The notes beneath the pieces were generated by a model, which worked only from the letters and a program-made list of their open reading frames with translations, had not been told where the DNA came from and made no database searches. Positions 32,432 to 41,721 of a stretch of 64,000 nt of DNA are shown one piece after another (within the stretch, counting starts at the first letter, position 1; each line of letters starts with the position of its first letter). The position numbers were made by a program, and so were the translations under genes. This DNA is from JAJFFW01 sp038534195. Lineage in GTDB: Bacteria > Pseudomonadota > Alphaproteobacteria > Caulobacterales > Parvularculaceae. The DNA lies in the NCBI GenBank assembly GCA_038534195.1, contig JBCAXE010000004.1:1-64000 (forward strand), read 5' to 3'.

Positions 32432-34297
32432 ATGGTTCAGCGTCGGCTCTTCACCTGGTTTGAAAACCGTCTGCCGCCTTTTCCGGGGACGCGCGCCGGC
32501 GCGCCGCCCGAAAAGCTGTTCAACTTTTGTTGGTATTATTCAAAAGATGCGAAGCCCTGGCTGATCGCGCTGTCTCTATTGTCCGCGGTGATCGCTGTGG
32601 GCGAGGTTATGTTGTTCGGGTTTCTTGGCCAACTGGTGGACTGGCTTGCGGCTTCCGAGCGCGACGGTTTTCTGGACAGGGAAGGCGGCAAGCTGCTCTT
32701 TATGGCCGGCGTGCTACTGGTGGGGCTGCCGCTTGCCGCGGCGCTCAACTCGCTCGTGATGCACCAGTCGCTCCTCGGCAATTTCCCCATGAGCGCGCGC
32801 TGGCGGATGCACCGATTGCTCCTGCGCCAGAGCCTTTCTTTCTTCGCCGACGAGTTCGCTGGCCGCGTCGCCACCAAAGTGATGCAGACATCGCTCGCCG
32901 TGCGCGAAGCGGTGATGAAGATCCTCGATATCCTCGTATATGTGGCCGTCTATTTCCTCACGATGCTGATCTTGATCGCGAGCGCTGACTGGCGGCTCGC
33001 CGCGCCCATCGTCGTTTGGTTCTTCATCTATGCCGCCATCATCTGGTATTGCGTGCCGCGCCTCCAGAAGACCTCCGAGCGCCAGGCCGACGCCCGGTCC
33101 AAAATGACCGGGCGTATCGTCGATAGCTACACGAACATCACGACGGTGAAGCTGTTCTCCCATTCGGGCCGTGAAGAAGCCTATGCGCGCGAGAGCATGG
33201 ACGAGTTTTTGGGAACCGTGCATCCGCAGATGCGGCTCGTCACACAGTTTTATGTGATGACCTATCTGAACAACAGCGTGGTTGTGTTCCTGATCGCCGC
33301 GATCGCCATTCAGCTCTGGCTCGGGCAACTGGTCTCGGTGGGCGCCATCGCGGTCGCCATCGCGCTCGCCTTGCGCATTAACGGCATGTCCCAATGGATC
33401 ATGTGGGAGGTGTCTGCATTGTTCGAAAATCTCGGCGTCATTCACGACGGCATGGAAATGTTGAACCGGCCCGTCACCGTCGTCGATGCGCCGGACGCGG
33501 GTCCGCTGGATGTGCGGGAAGGGGCGGTCGCGTTCGAAAACATTCGTTTTCATTACGGCAAAGGCGCGGGCGTCATTGAGGATTTGTCGCTCGCCATCAA
33601 GCCGGGCGAGAAGATCGGGCTTGTGGGCCGCTCCGGCGCCGGCAAGACGACGCTCACCAATCTCCTGCTACGCTTTTACGACCTGGAAGGCGGGCGCATC
33701 CTGATCGACGGTCAGGACATCGCCCATGTCAGCCAGGATTCCTTGCGCGCCGCCATTGCTGTGGTCACGCAGGATACGTCTCTATTGCACCGGTCAATTC
33801 GGGAAAACATCGCCTACGGACGGCCGGGCGCCAGTGACGAAGAGATCGCCGCAGCGATACGGCGCGCGAACGCCGACCAGTTCATTCTCGATCTGGAGGA
33901 TCAGAAGGAGCGCAAGGGCCTTGACGCCCATGTGGGCGAGCGGGGCGTGAAGCTCTCTGGCGGACAGCGTCAACGGATTGCGCTCGCGCGTATCTTCCTG
34001 AAAGACGCGCCGATCCTTGTCCTCGATGAGGCGACATCGGCGCTCGATTCAGAAGTGGAAGCGGCGATTCAGGAAAACCTCTTTGAGCTGATGGAAGGCA
34101 AGACCGTGATCGCTATTGCGCACCGCTTATCCACGATTGCTGAGATGGACAGGCTCGTTGTCCTCGACGCCGGGTCGATTGTGGAGACCGGAACCCATGA
34201 CGAACTCGTCGCCAGCGGCGGCCTTTACGCGGACCTCTGGGCGCGCCAGTCCGGCGGCTTCATCGGCCGTGAAACCACAGCGACGGCCGCCGAATAA
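32432..34297 (+). CDS. ABC exporter, fused membrane and ATPase domains
   Basis: A 621-residue half-transporter. ATG at 32432 is preferred over an in-frame TTG 60 bases upstream, which would add an unusual Pro/Arg-rich N terminus. Residues 45-330 carry six transmembrane helices of the type I exporter fold. The ATPase domain has Walker A GRSGAGKTTL, signature LSGGQRQRIALARI, Walker B PILVLDEATSALD and the H-loop in IAHRLSTI. It works as a dimer. The family includes lipid A, lipid and multidrug exporters; the substrate cannot be told from the sequence. No ribosome-binding site stands out. Confidence 0.88.
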   Translation: MVQRRLFTWFENRLPPFPGTRAGAPPEKLFNFCWYYSKDAKPWLIALSLLSAVIAVGEVMLFGFLGQLVDWLAASERDGFLDREGGKLLFMAGVLLVGLPLAAALNSLVMHQSLLGNFPMSARWRMHRLLLRQSLSFFADEFAGRVATKVMQTSLAVREAVMKILDILVYVAVYFLTMLILIASADWRLAAPIVVWFFIYAAIIWYCVPRLQKTSERQADARSKMTGRIVDSYTNITTVKLFSHSGREEAYARESMDEFLGTVHPQMRLVTQFYVMTYLNNSVVVFLIAAIAIQLWLGQLVSVGAIAVAIALALRINGMSQWIMWEVSALFENLGVIHDGMEMLNRPVTVVDAPDAGPLDVREGAVAFENIRFHYGKGAGVIEDLSLAIKPGEKIGLVGRSGAGKTTLTNLLLRFYDLEGGRILIDGQDIAHVSQDSLRAAIAVVTQDTSLLHRSIRENIAYGRPGASDEEIAAAIRRANADQFILDLEDQKERKGLDAHVGERGVKLSGGQRQRIALARIFLKDAPILVLDEATSALDSEVEAAIQENLFELMEGKTVIAIAHRLSTIAEMDRLVVLDAGSIVETGTHDELVASGGLYADLWARQSGGFIGRETTATAAE

Positions 34298-34408
34298 GGC
34301 GTCCTGACGTCCAATCCTTCTCACTTTCCAATCACGCGATTGTCGTTGGCGTGTGAGCGCGCGCGTCCCCACGTCTTCTGCATGACGCAAACGAAAAGGA
34401 AAAAGACA

Positions 34409-34816
34409 ATGTCCCCGTTGAAAGTGATCGTCGCAAGCGCCGCCGTCGCAGCAGTGTCCGCCTTCGCTCCGGCCAACGCCGAAGCCGCCACCTATAAAGC
34501 GCCCGCCGCGGTAATCACCGCAGGGTATGATGGGGAACGCGCGCCATACGCGGACTCAGATACGCTTTACGTGGAAGCGGGGTACAAATCACGCCGGCAT
34601 TTTCGCGGCGGGGGACGCAGTTTCAACCGCCACGGCTATCACGGCCGCAGTTTTTCAAAGCGGTCGCGGTTCGGCGCGCGCAAATATTACGGCCATCGCG
34701 GTTACGGCCTGCACCACAAACGCGCTTTCTCCCGGCATGATCGTCATTTCCACCATGACGGCGCCCATGTCGGCGTCAAGAAATTGAAGCGGGCGAAGAA
34801 GTTCAGGAAATACTAG
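34409..34816 (+). CDS. Small secreted His/Arg/Tyr/Gly-rich protein
   Basis: A 135-residue protein. ATG at 34409 follows AAAAGGAAAAAG; an earlier ATG at 34382 would only lengthen the signal peptide. A Sec signal peptide ends near ANAEA. The mature chain is dominated by His, Arg, Lys, Tyr, Phe and Gly (for example HRGYGLHHKRAF and HDRHFHHDG) and should be strongly basic. Similar low-complexity secreted proteins occur in Alphaproteobacteria without known function. Metal or anionic polymer binding is a guess from composition. Confidence 0.6.
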   Translation: MSPLKVIVASAAVAAVSAFAPANAEAATYKAPAAVITAGYDGERAPYADSDTLYVEAGYKSRRHFRGGGRSFNRHGYHGRSFSKRSRFGARKYYGHRGYGLHHKRAFSRHDRHFHHDGAHVGVKKLKRAKKFRKY

Positions 34817-34883
34817 CGCCCCGTGGTTTCAAAATTGCGCGGCGGGGCGCGCTCCCCCCCCCCATCGCTCCGCTGCGTATAGG

Positions 34884-34929
34884 ACGGCCGGCCTTGTTCT
34901 CTCCCCCATGCATAAAGGCCGGCCGTTTC
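34884..34929 (+). terminator. Inverted repeat, probable terminator
   Basis: A 12-bp perfect repeat (ACGGCCGGCCTT / AAGGCCGGCCGT) with an 18-base loop is followed by TTTCT. It lies between the His-rich gene and the protease gene. A run of ten C lies just upstream (34854-34863). Confidence 0.55.
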
Positions 34930-35017
34930 TGGTTATCGAAAGACGCCCGGAATAATGCGCATTGATCGCCGTCCCCGACGCCGGTAATTTAGGGCTTCGC
35001 CTATCAGGAGCCGCCTT

Positions 35018-36433
35018 ATGATCCGCCAGTTATTTCTGTCTCTGACCGCATGGTGCGTGCTCGCCGGGTCCGCCTGCGCCGCGCAGGAACCCGACGAGAT
35101 GCAGGGCGAGGTCATCACCGCAAAGCCGCGCGTCGTGCCGGAAAGCATGGCGGAGGTTCAGCTATCCTTTGCGCCGATTGTGGATCAGGCGGCGCCCGCG
35201 GTCGTCAACATCTTCACTAAACGTGTCGCGCAGCGCCGGACCACGGGCGATCCGTTCTTTGATCGCTTCTTCGGACGCATGACGCCGCGTGAACAAAGCT
35301 CGCTCGGCTCCGGCGTGATCGTCAGTCCAGATGGCGTGATCGTCACCAATAATCACGTCATCGAGAATATGACGGAGATTAAGGTCGTTTTCGCGGACCG
35401 CCGCGAATTTGAAGCGGACCTGCTTTTCACCGATCCGCAGACCGATCTTGCGGTGTTGCAGATTTCGGTCGATGAGCCCTTGCCGTTTCTGGAATTCGCC
35501 AATTCCGACGCGATTGAAGTCGGCGATGTGGTGCTGGCGATCGGTAATCCGTTCGGGGTCGGCCAGACGGTGACTAACGGGATCATTTCGGCGCTGGCGC
35601 GCACCGCGGTCTCGATTTCCGATTATCAATTCTTTATACAGACGGACGCTGCGATTAATCCCGGTAATTCAGGCGGCGCGCTCGTTGATCTCGACGGCAA
35701 GCTGATCGGCGTCAATACGGCGATCTATTCCCGCTCGGGCGGCTCCAACGGCATCGGCTTCGCGATTCCGGCCCGTCTCGTCCAGCAAGTTCTGGCGACC
35801 GCCGTCAATGGCGGGGTCCTGCAGCGTCCATGGATCGGCGCGTCCACGAACACGGTGACAGCCGACATTGCGCGCGCCATGAACCTCGACCGGCCGGCGG
35901 GCGCGCTCGTTGAGGATCTCTGGAAAGGCGGCCCGGCGGCGAAGGCGGGCCTCAAAGCCGGCGACGTCGTGATCGAGATTGACGGCAAGCCGGTCTATGA
36001 CGCCGAAACGCTGCGCTATCGCGTCGGCATCAGGAATGACGGCGACTCTGCGAAAGTGGCGTTTTTGCGCAAAGGGCAGCGCAAGGAAGCGAACGTCACC
36101 TTCTCGCTGCCGCCCGAAACGCCTGCGCCCGATCCGCGCCTCCTTGAGGGCAATCATCCGCTGAACGGCGTCGTCGTGGCGAACCTGTCCCCACGTTACA
36201 ATGAAGAGATCGGGCTTGATCCGCTCCTGACCGGCGTTGTCGTCACCGAAACGACGCGCCGCAGTTATGCCGCGCGCAAAGGCCTGCGCCGCGGCTATCG
36301 GATTTTGTCCGTTAACGGAAGACGTGTTGAGACCACGAAGGATCTGCAGCGGGAAATCGAAAGGGCGGCGCGAAGCTGGGACATCCAGGTGGACACCGGC
36401 CAGCGCGTCGTGCCCTGGAGGGTGGGGCGTTAA
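35018..36433 (+). CDS. DegP/HtrA-family periplasmic serine protease
   Basis: A 471-residue protein with a signal peptide (cleavage near SACAA). The trypsin-like domain has the triad His113 (TNNHV), Asp143 (QTDLAVL) and Ser218 (NPGNSGGALVD). Two PDZ domains follow, the first clear (GALVEDLWKGGPAAKAGLKAGDVV), the second weaker (GVVVTETTRRSYAARKGLRRG). Such proteases degrade or refold damaged envelope proteins. It resembles DegQ/DegP rather than membrane-anchored DegS. It stands alone, so a stress-type promoter is likely upstream, but I cannot identify it. Confidence 0.92.
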   Translation: MIRQLFLSLTAWCVLAGSACAAQEPDEMQGEVITAKPRVVPESMAEVQLSFAPIVDQAAPAVVNIFTKRVAQRRTTGDPFFDRFFGRMTPREQSSLGSGVIVSPDGVIVTNNHVIENMTEIKVVFADRREFEADLLFTDPQTDLAVLQISVDEPLPFLEFANSDAIEVGDVVLAIGNPFGVGQTVTNGIISALARTAVSISDYQFFIQTDAAINPGNSGGALVDLDGKLIGVNTAIYSRSGGSNGIGFAIPARLVQQVLATAVNGGVLQRPWIGASTNTVTADIARAMNLDRPAGALVEDLWKGGPAAKAGLKAGDVVIEIDGKPVYDAETLRYRVGIRNDGDSAKVAFLRKGQRKEANVTFSLPPETPAPDPRLLEGNHPLNGVVVANLSPRYNEEIGLDPLLTGVVVTETTRRSYAARKGLRRGYRILSVNGRRVETTKDLQREIERAARSWDIQVDTGQRVVPWRVGR

Positions 36434-36540
36434 CTAACAATCGGTCGGTCCAGTCTGTTGCGCGCGTCAACAATGACGGGCTTTTTTGATAGATACTGGA
36501 CAATTTGTGGGAAACTTATGCACCCCCCTTGTGGGGCGCC

Positions 36541-36547
36541 CTATAAT
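36541..36547 (+). promoter_or_regulatory. Possible -10 element of the rarA operon
   Basis: CTATAAT, a perfect -10 box, lies 35 bases before the rarA ATG, after a small hairpin (CCCCCC-TTGT-GGGG). No good -35 box is visible at the normal distance. Confidence 0.4.
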
Positions 36548-36581
36548 GGGAGGCTGAAACCGACGAGGAGCCCGCCCGCTG

Positions 36582-37892
36582 ATGTCCGATCTCTTTCAAT
36601 CCGCCAACATGCAAGCTGACGCGCCGCGTCCGCTGGCGGATAAGCTTCGCCCGGCGACGCTCGGCGAGGTTATCGGTCAGGATCATTTGCTCGGCGAGGG
36701 CGCGCCGATTGCGCGGATGCTGGCGGCGGGGCGGCTCTCATCGATGATCTTGTGGGGACCGCCCGGCGTCGGCAAGACGACCATCGCACGGCTGCTCGCC
36801 GACGAGACCGATCTCGAATTCGTACAAATATCAGCGATTTTCTCCGGCGTCGCGGAATTGCGCAAAGTTTTCGACCAGGCGAAGGCGCGCCGCCAGACGG
36901 GCAAGGGCACGCTCCTTTTTGTTGACGAAATCCATCGCTTCAACCGGTCCCAGCAGGATGGGTTCCTGCCGCACCTGGAATCCGGCGTGATCACGCTTGT
37001 GGGCGCGACGACCGAGAACCCGTCGTTTGAGCTAAACCCGGCGGTCCTTTCACGGGCGCAAGTGTTCACCTTGAACCGTCTCGATGAGGCGGCGCTTGAA
37101 AAACTGCTTACGCGTGCAGAAGCGAGCGAGGGCCGGACGCTGCCTTTAACGGCGGAGGCGCGCGCCAGTCTTATCGGCATGGCGGACGGCGACGGACGGT
37201 TTTTGCTCAATCTCGCCGAGGAGCTGTTCGCCGAGCCGGCGGACCGGCCGCCCATCGATCAGCCGGCGCTCGGCGCATTCGTTCAAAGGCGCGCGCCCAT
37301 CTATGACAAGGCGCAGGAGGGGCACTACAATCTCGCCAGCGCGCTGCAAAAATCCATTCGCGGATCAGATGTGGACGCCGCGCTCTATTGGGCTGCGCGG
37401 ATGATCACGGCGGGCGAGGACCCGCGCTTTGTGTTGCGCCGCCTTGTGGTGATCGCCTCTGAAGATATCGGCAACGCCGATCCGCAGGCCTTGCCGCTCG
37501 CGATCGCCGCGAAAGACGCTTATGAATTTCTCGGACAGCCCGAAGGCGAAATCGCCATCGGCCAGCTCGTCGCTTATCTGGGCACGGCGCCCAAATCGAA
37601 CCGCTCTCACGCCGCTTTTGTTCGCGCGAAAATCGCGGCGAAAGAGACCGGATCGCTGACGCCGCCCATGCACGCGATGAACGCGCCGACGAAGATGATG
37701 AAAGAGATGGGATACGGCGAAGGCTATGAATATGATCATGACACAGAGAAAAACTTCGCCGGGCTTGATTACTTCCCGCCGGATATGGAGCGGCGGCGGT
37801 TTTATGATCCATCCGATTATGGGTTCGACAAGGAAATCAAAAAACGACTGGCGTTCTGGGAAAAACACCGAAAACCGAGAGGAGACGCGTAG
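36582..37892 (+). CDS. rarA: Replication-associated recombination protein A (AAA+ ATPase)
   Basis: A 436-residue AAA+ protein of the RarA/MgsA/WRNIP1 family that acts at stalled replication forks. The opening APRPLADKLRPATLGEVIGQ is typical, followed by Walker A GPPGVGKTT, Walker B LLFVDEIHRFNRSQQD and sensor GATTENPSFELN. The C-terminal tetramerisation region includes GSDVDAALYWAARM and the ending YFPPDMERRRFYDPSDYG. It begins a packed operon of five genes whose ends nearly all overlap. Confidence 0.96.
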   Translation: MSDLFQSANMQADAPRPLADKLRPATLGEVIGQDHLLGEGAPIARMLAAGRLSSMILWGPPGVGKTTIARLLADETDLEFVQISAIFSGVAELRKVFDQAKARRQTGKGTLLFVDEIHRFNRSQQDGFLPHLESGVITLVGATTENPSFELNPAVLSRAQVFTLNRLDEAALEKLLTRAEASEGRTLPLTAEARASLIGMADGDGRFLLNLAEELFAEPADRPPIDQPALGAFVQRRAPIYDKAQEGHYNLASALQKSIRGSDVDAALYWAARMITAGEDPRFVLRRLVVIASEDIGNADPQALPLAIAAKDAYEFLGQPEGEIAIGQLVAYLGTAPKSNRSHAAFVRAKIAAKETGSLTPPMHAMNAPTKMMKEMGYGEGYEYDHDTEKNFAGLDYFPPDMERRRFYDPSDYGFDKEIKKRLAFWEKHRKPRGDA

Positions 37893-38644
37893 TGGACCCC
37901 GCTGTCGTTAAAGGCGCCGCGCTCGCCGTCTGGTTCGCATCACTCTTTTTGTTGGAACGCCTCTTTCGCGCATCGCCCGAGCGCAAAGGCCCCGGCCGTC
38001 TGGCGCGCAACGCCAGCCTGTGGGTGCTGACGCTCGTCTTGTCGCCGCTCTTCGTTCTGCCGCTGGCGCTGTGGGCGGACGGCCATCATTTGTGGACCCG
38101 CCCCGAGATCCTGACAGGCGCCGCCGGTCTCGCGCTCAGCCTGTTGGCGCTCGATTTATGGACCTATTGGATCCATCGGGCTTATCACGAAGTCCCGGCC
38201 ATGTGGCGCCTTCACGCGCCCCACCATCTCGATGAACATCTCGATACGACGTCGGCGGTCCGGTTTCATGTGGGCGAAATTGCCTTTTCGGCGCTGCTTC
38301 GGTTGATCCCCATTCTCGCCCTGTCGATTCCGTTCACGCACCTTGTGATCTACGAGACTGTGCTGGCCGCGTCGTCGTTCTTTCACCATTCCAATGTGCG
38401 GTTGCCAGCGCGGCTTGAGAGCGCCTTGTCGAAAATCATCGTTACGCCGTCGATCCACTGGGTGCATCACCACGCAAAACGCGCGGATACCGACTCTAAC
38501 TATGCGAGCATTCTCAGCCTGTGGGACCCGGTCTTTCGCACGCGAAGCGCCACCAAACGTACGCCGGAGATGAAAATAGGCGTGGAAGGTGTTGAAGAGA
38601 AAACCTTTTTGGGGTTACTCCTCTCGCCTTTCCAAAGGATGTGA
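37892..38644 (+). CDS. Sterol desaturase / fatty acid hydroxylase family membrane protein
   Basis: A 250-residue membrane protein starting with GTG that overlaps the rarA stop by one base. After two hydrophobic helices it has the di-iron histidine clusters of the superfamily: HRAYHE, then RLHAPHHLDEH, and later WVHHH. Members hydroxylate or desaturate lipids (sterols, carotenoids, fatty acids, ether lipids) using oxygen. The substrate cannot be deduced; the neighbours (rarA, crcB, pseudouridine synthase) give no hint. Confidence 0.88.
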   Translation: MDPAVVKGAALAVWFASLFLLERLFRASPERKGPGRLARNASLWVLTLVLSPLFVLPLALWADGHHLWTRPEILTGAAGLALSLLALDLWTYWIHRAYHEVPAMWRLHAPHHLDEHLDTTSAVRFHVGEIAFSALLRLIPILALSIPFTHLVIYETVLAASSFFHHSNVRLPARLESALSKIIVTPSIHWVHHHAKRADTDSNYASILSLWDPVFRTRSATKRTPEMKIGVEGVEEKTFLGLLLSPFQRM

Positions 38645-38647
38645 ACG

Positions 38648-39034
38648 GTGAATAGTCCTTCCATATGGCTGGCGGTCGGCGCTGGCGGGGCGCTTGGCGC
38701 GATGGCGCGCCACGGCGTCTCGCAATTGGCGCTGCGCGCTTTCGGGCCGTATTTTCCGTGGGGAACGTTTATCGCCAATGTCACAGGCGCTTTTTTGATG
38801 GGCGTCTTGATTGTCTGGCTGTCCATGCGCGAACCGGCCTCGCCGGAGGTGCGCGCTTTTCTTTCCGTGGGCATGCTCGGCGCTTTCACCACATTCTCCA
38901 CATTTTCGCTCGATGCGGTAATGCTCTTCCGCGACAAGGCTTATCTGGCGGGCGGGGGGTATCTGTTGGGATCGGTGGCGCTTTCCATCGCCGGATTGCT
39001 GCTTGGGTTCGCCATTGCGAGGGCGGTCTTGTGA
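38648..39034 (+). CDS. crcB: Fluoride ion channel CrcB/Fluc
   Basis: A 128-residue protein with four hydrophobic helices, GALGAMARHGVS, the hallmark GTFIANVTGAFLMG and GMLGAFTTFSTFSLD with the phenylalanine/threonine track of fluoride channels. It exports fluoride as a dual-topology dimer. The start is GTG, three bases after the previous stop, and its stop overlaps the next start (GTGA). I found no fluoride riboswitch in the operon. Confidence 0.95.
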   Translation: MNSPSIWLAVGAGGALGAMARHGVSQLALRAFGPYFPWGTFIANVTGAFLMGVLIVWLSMREPASPEVRAFLSVGMLGAFTTFSTFSLDAVMLFRDKAYLAGGGYLLGSVALSIAGLLLGFAIARAVL

Positions 39035-40026
39035 GCGGCGTTCAAATGCGCACGGTTTCCGACGCTGATGCGGGAATGCGGCTTGACCGATGGTTCAAGA
39101 CGCATTTTCCGGCGGTGCGTCACGGGCAATTGGAAAAACTCCTCCGTAAGGGGCAGATCCGGGTTGACGGCGGGCGCATCAAGGCGAGCCGGCGTCTCGA
39201 AGCGGGCGAGACGGTGCGGGTGCCGCCGCTCGAAGAGAGTGAGCCGCGCACCGTCCGCGCAGCCTATCCGGCTCACCGGCGCGATGAGGACGCCGCATTC
39301 CTGCGTGAGCTGATCATTTTTGAAGACGACGCGATCATCGCGTTGAATAAGCCTTTCGGCCTCGCCGTGCAGGGCGGGGCGAAAACCGCGCGCCACATTG
39401 ACGGGATGCTGGGCGCGCTCGAAAAAGACGGCGAGCGTGCGCGCCTGGTGCACCGGTTGGATCGCGACACAGGCGGATTGCTGCTGCTTGCGAAAACGCG
39501 GGGCGCGGCGTCGAAGCTCGGCGGCGCCTTCCAGCGCCATGAGGTTGAGAAAACCTATTGGGCCCTTGTCGCCGGATCGCCGCGCCCGCGCGAAGGGACG
39601 ATCGATATGAAGATTGCGCAGCGCATGGTGCGCATCGGCAAGGGCGAGCAGGAGCGCGTCACGCCGGCGGAAGGGGAAGACGCGCGCAAAGCGCTCACTG
39701 ATTTCCAGACCATCGATGAAGCGGGTCACGGCGTCTCGTTTCTCGCCTTGCGCCCGGTCACGGGTCGCAAGCACCAATTGCGCGTCCACTGCGCGGCGAT
39801 CGGCGCGCCCATCGTCGGCGACCGGAAATATGGCGGCCCCGCCGCGCTTATCGACGGCGTCGATGAGGCGTTGCACCTGTTCTGCCGCACCATGGTTTTC
39901 CCGCATCCGAAAACGGGCGCTCGAACCGTCATCACTGCGCCCCTTCACGGCCACATGGCTGAGACATGGCGATTTTTCAATTTTGATGCAAATGCGGAAA
40001 TTGTCTGGCCGGAGGTGCGCCCATGA
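39031..40026 (+). CDS. RluC/RluD-type 23S rRNA pseudouridine synthase
   Basis: A 331-residue protein read from the GTG that overlaps the crcB stop; an in-frame ATG five codons later is possible. An S4-like RNA-binding domain (MRLDRWFKTHFPAV...GQIRVDGGRIK) comes first. The catalytic domain has LVHRLDRDTGGLLLLAKT, with the active-site aspartate in RLD, and GRKHQLRVHCAAIGAPIVGD. It is likely RluC, which modifies three uridines of 23S rRNA, but the RluC/RluD choice is not certain. Confidence 0.9.
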   Translation: MSGVQMRTVSDADAGMRLDRWFKTHFPAVRHGQLEKLLRKGQIRVDGGRIKASRRLEAGETVRVPPLEESEPRTVRAAYPAHRRDEDAAFLRELIIFEDDAIIALNKPFGLAVQGGAKTARHIDGMLGALEKDGERARLVHRLDRDTGGLLLLAKTRGAASKLGGAFQRHEVEKTYWALVAGSPRPREGTIDMKIAQRMVRIGKGEQERVTPAEGEDARKALTDFQTIDEAGHGVSFLALRPVTGRKHQLRVHCAAIGAPIVGDRKYGGPAALIDGVDEALHLFCRTMVFPHPKTGARTVITAPLHGHMAETWRFFNFDANAEIVWPEVRP

Positions 40027-40751
40027 CGCAACTGGCGGACAGCGCCAAAGGGCCGAAACGGTTTTATGAACGCGCTGAGGCTGCGGCGGGCGAGGACGGT
40101 GCATTCGCCATCCATCTTGACGGGCGCGTTGCGAAAACGCCTCTGCGCAACGCGCTCGCCACCCCGCATGAGGGCCTTGCGCAAGCAGTGGCGCAGGAAT
40201 GGGCCGACGTCGATGAAGAGATCGACACCTCGCGCATGCCGCTGACGAAATTATTGGCGACGCTGATCGATCTTGGCGAGGCGGAACAAGACGCCTGGCG
40301 GCGCACGGTGACCGATTATCTGCAGTCGGATCTTTTATGTTACCGCGCTGGGGAGCCGGCGGCGCTCGCCGGGCGCCAATGCGAGGTTTGGGACCCTTAT
40401 CTTGAGCGTTGGGCGTCGGTGTTCGGGACGCCGCTGCGCACGGTGACCGGGGTCATCGCGACGTCGCAATCGGCTGAGGCGTTGGCGCGCGCAGACGAAT
40501 TCCTGTCAGGCCTGCGGCTTGACCATCTCCTCGCGGTTAAGTGCGCAACCGAGATTACAGGTTCTGCGGTGCTCGCAGTTTCTCTCGCGACGGGGGCCAA
40601 TGAGCCCGGCGAAATATTCGCGGCCTCCCGCCTCGACGAACGCTTTCAGGAAGAGCGCTGGGGGACCGACGCAGAAGCGAAGGACCGCGAGCGCGCCCTG
40701 GAACGGGAGTTCGGCGCTATTGTTCGATTTCTGGCGCTGACGCCGGCGTAA
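40023..40751 (+). CDS. ATP12-family F1-ATPase assembly chaperone
   Basis: A 242-residue protein of the Atp12 family, found in Alphaproteobacteria and mitochondria, where it helps place the alpha subunit in F1-ATPase. Recognisable parts are KRFYERAEA, LDGRVAKTPLRNALATP, QEWADVDEEIDTSRMPLTKLLATLID and YLQSDLLCYRA. It starts four bases inside the preceding gene (ATGA). Its 3' end overlaps the convergent EF-hand gene by 35 bases. Confidence 0.92.
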   Translation: MTQLADSAKGPKRFYERAEAAAGEDGAFAIHLDGRVAKTPLRNALATPHEGLAQAVAQEWADVDEEIDTSRMPLTKLLATLIDLGEAEQDAWRRTVTDYLQSDLLCYRAGEPAALAGRQCEVWDPYLERWASVFGTPLRTVTGVIATSQSAEALARADEFLSGLRLDHLLAVKCATEITGSAVLAVSLATGANEPGEIFAASRLDERFQEERWGTDAEAKDRERALEREFGAIVRFLALTPA

Positions 40752-41721
40752 CCGCTGTGTCTTCGTCCGCCGCCGCCGGGCGCATCGTGTCGCCGCGATT
40801 GGCGGCGCGGAACTGCAATAGCTCTTCCGCTTTCAGAAATGTGTCGCTGTTCTCGTCCATGGCGTCGAAATCGACGAGATATTCCGCGATATACTCCTTT
40901 TGGCTCAGGGTTTGCGACGCGCCGGCCATAAAGGTGAACTTCTTCCGCGCTTTCGCGGCGGCTTCATTTTTCGCCGCGTCAGGATCAATTTCTCTCAGAA
41001 AGGCGTTATACTGACGATCGCGCGCCACGTCTTCTGACGGTGCTTCGACGAAGCGTTTGCTGTTTTCACGCCACGTTTCCACAAGGCTCACAAATTCTTC
41101 AACGTTCATCGCGCCGTCGCGGTTCTTGTCGGCGAGGATAAAGTCAAGCTTCGCTTCTTCGAGCGCTTCGGGGCGGGTGAGGACCGCTTGATCGAACGCT
41201 GCTTTCAGCGCTTCCACTTCACTGACGCCGGCTTCGGTCGCCCGGACCGGCGCTCCGCGCGAATAGGTGATGATGCGCTTTTCCGATTCGGCGACTTCGC
41301 CGTTGATCGACCGCGTCAGCGTTACTGACTGTTGCAGTTGCTGCATGGAATTCAATTTGTCCGCGATCTCGTCTTCGTTGACGGGCTCTTCTTCGGTGGC
41401 TTCTTCGTTTTCCGGCTCTGCTTCCGCTGTCAGCGATGGTGTCTCCAATTCCGGCGCCTGCGCCGGGACTGTCTCGGCTGGCTCTGCGGGGGCCGCATCC
41501 GTTTCGACGAGCGGCTCGGGACCCTCGGCTGCCTCTGTGGTCAACGCTTCAATCGGGCTCTCGGCGACGGGCGTCGCCGTCTCCTCGCTGGGCTCAGGCT
41601 GCGCGGCCGCTTCCTGCTCCGCCGGCTCTTCCTCCGGGAGAGCGCCGACGATCTGCGCCGCTGCAACGCTGTTGAGCGCCAGAATTGCGGCGCCGGCCTT
41701 CAACAAAACTCCGATTGTCAT
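40717..41721 (-). CDS. Exported acidic protein with EF-hand-type calcium loops
   Basis: A 334-residue protein with a signal peptide (cleavage near SVAAA) and GAGGAG eight bases before the ATG. Residues 28-118 are a Glu/Pro/Ala/Thr-rich acidic linker. The folded part holds one good EF-hand loop (DKNRDGAMNVEEF, from Asp198) and a second looser one (DENSDTFLKAEEL). These are probably calcium-binding sites in the periplasm or outside. The 3' end overlaps the Atp12-type gene on the opposite strand. Confidence 0.75.
   Translation of the reverse strand: MTIGVLLKAGAAILALNSVAAAQIVGALPEEEPAEQEAAAQPEPSEETATPVAESPIEALTTEAAEGPEPLVETDAAPAEPAETVPAQAPELETPSLTAEAEPENEEATEEEPVNEDEIADKLNSMQQLQQSVTLTRSINGEVAESEKRIITYSRGAPVRATEAGVSEVEALKAAFDQAVLTRPEALEEAKLDFILADKNRDGAMNVEEFVSLVETWRENSKRFVEAPSEDVARDRQYNAFLREIDPDAAKNEAAAKARKKFTFMAGASQTLSQKEYIAEYLVDFDAMDENSDTFLKAEELLQFRAANRGDTMRPAAADEDTAVTPASAPEIEQ

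Noticed and set aside
38648..39034. Fluoride riboswitch controlling crcB
   Set aside because: crcB overlaps or abuts genes on both sides, and I found no fluoride motif upstream of it or of rarA.
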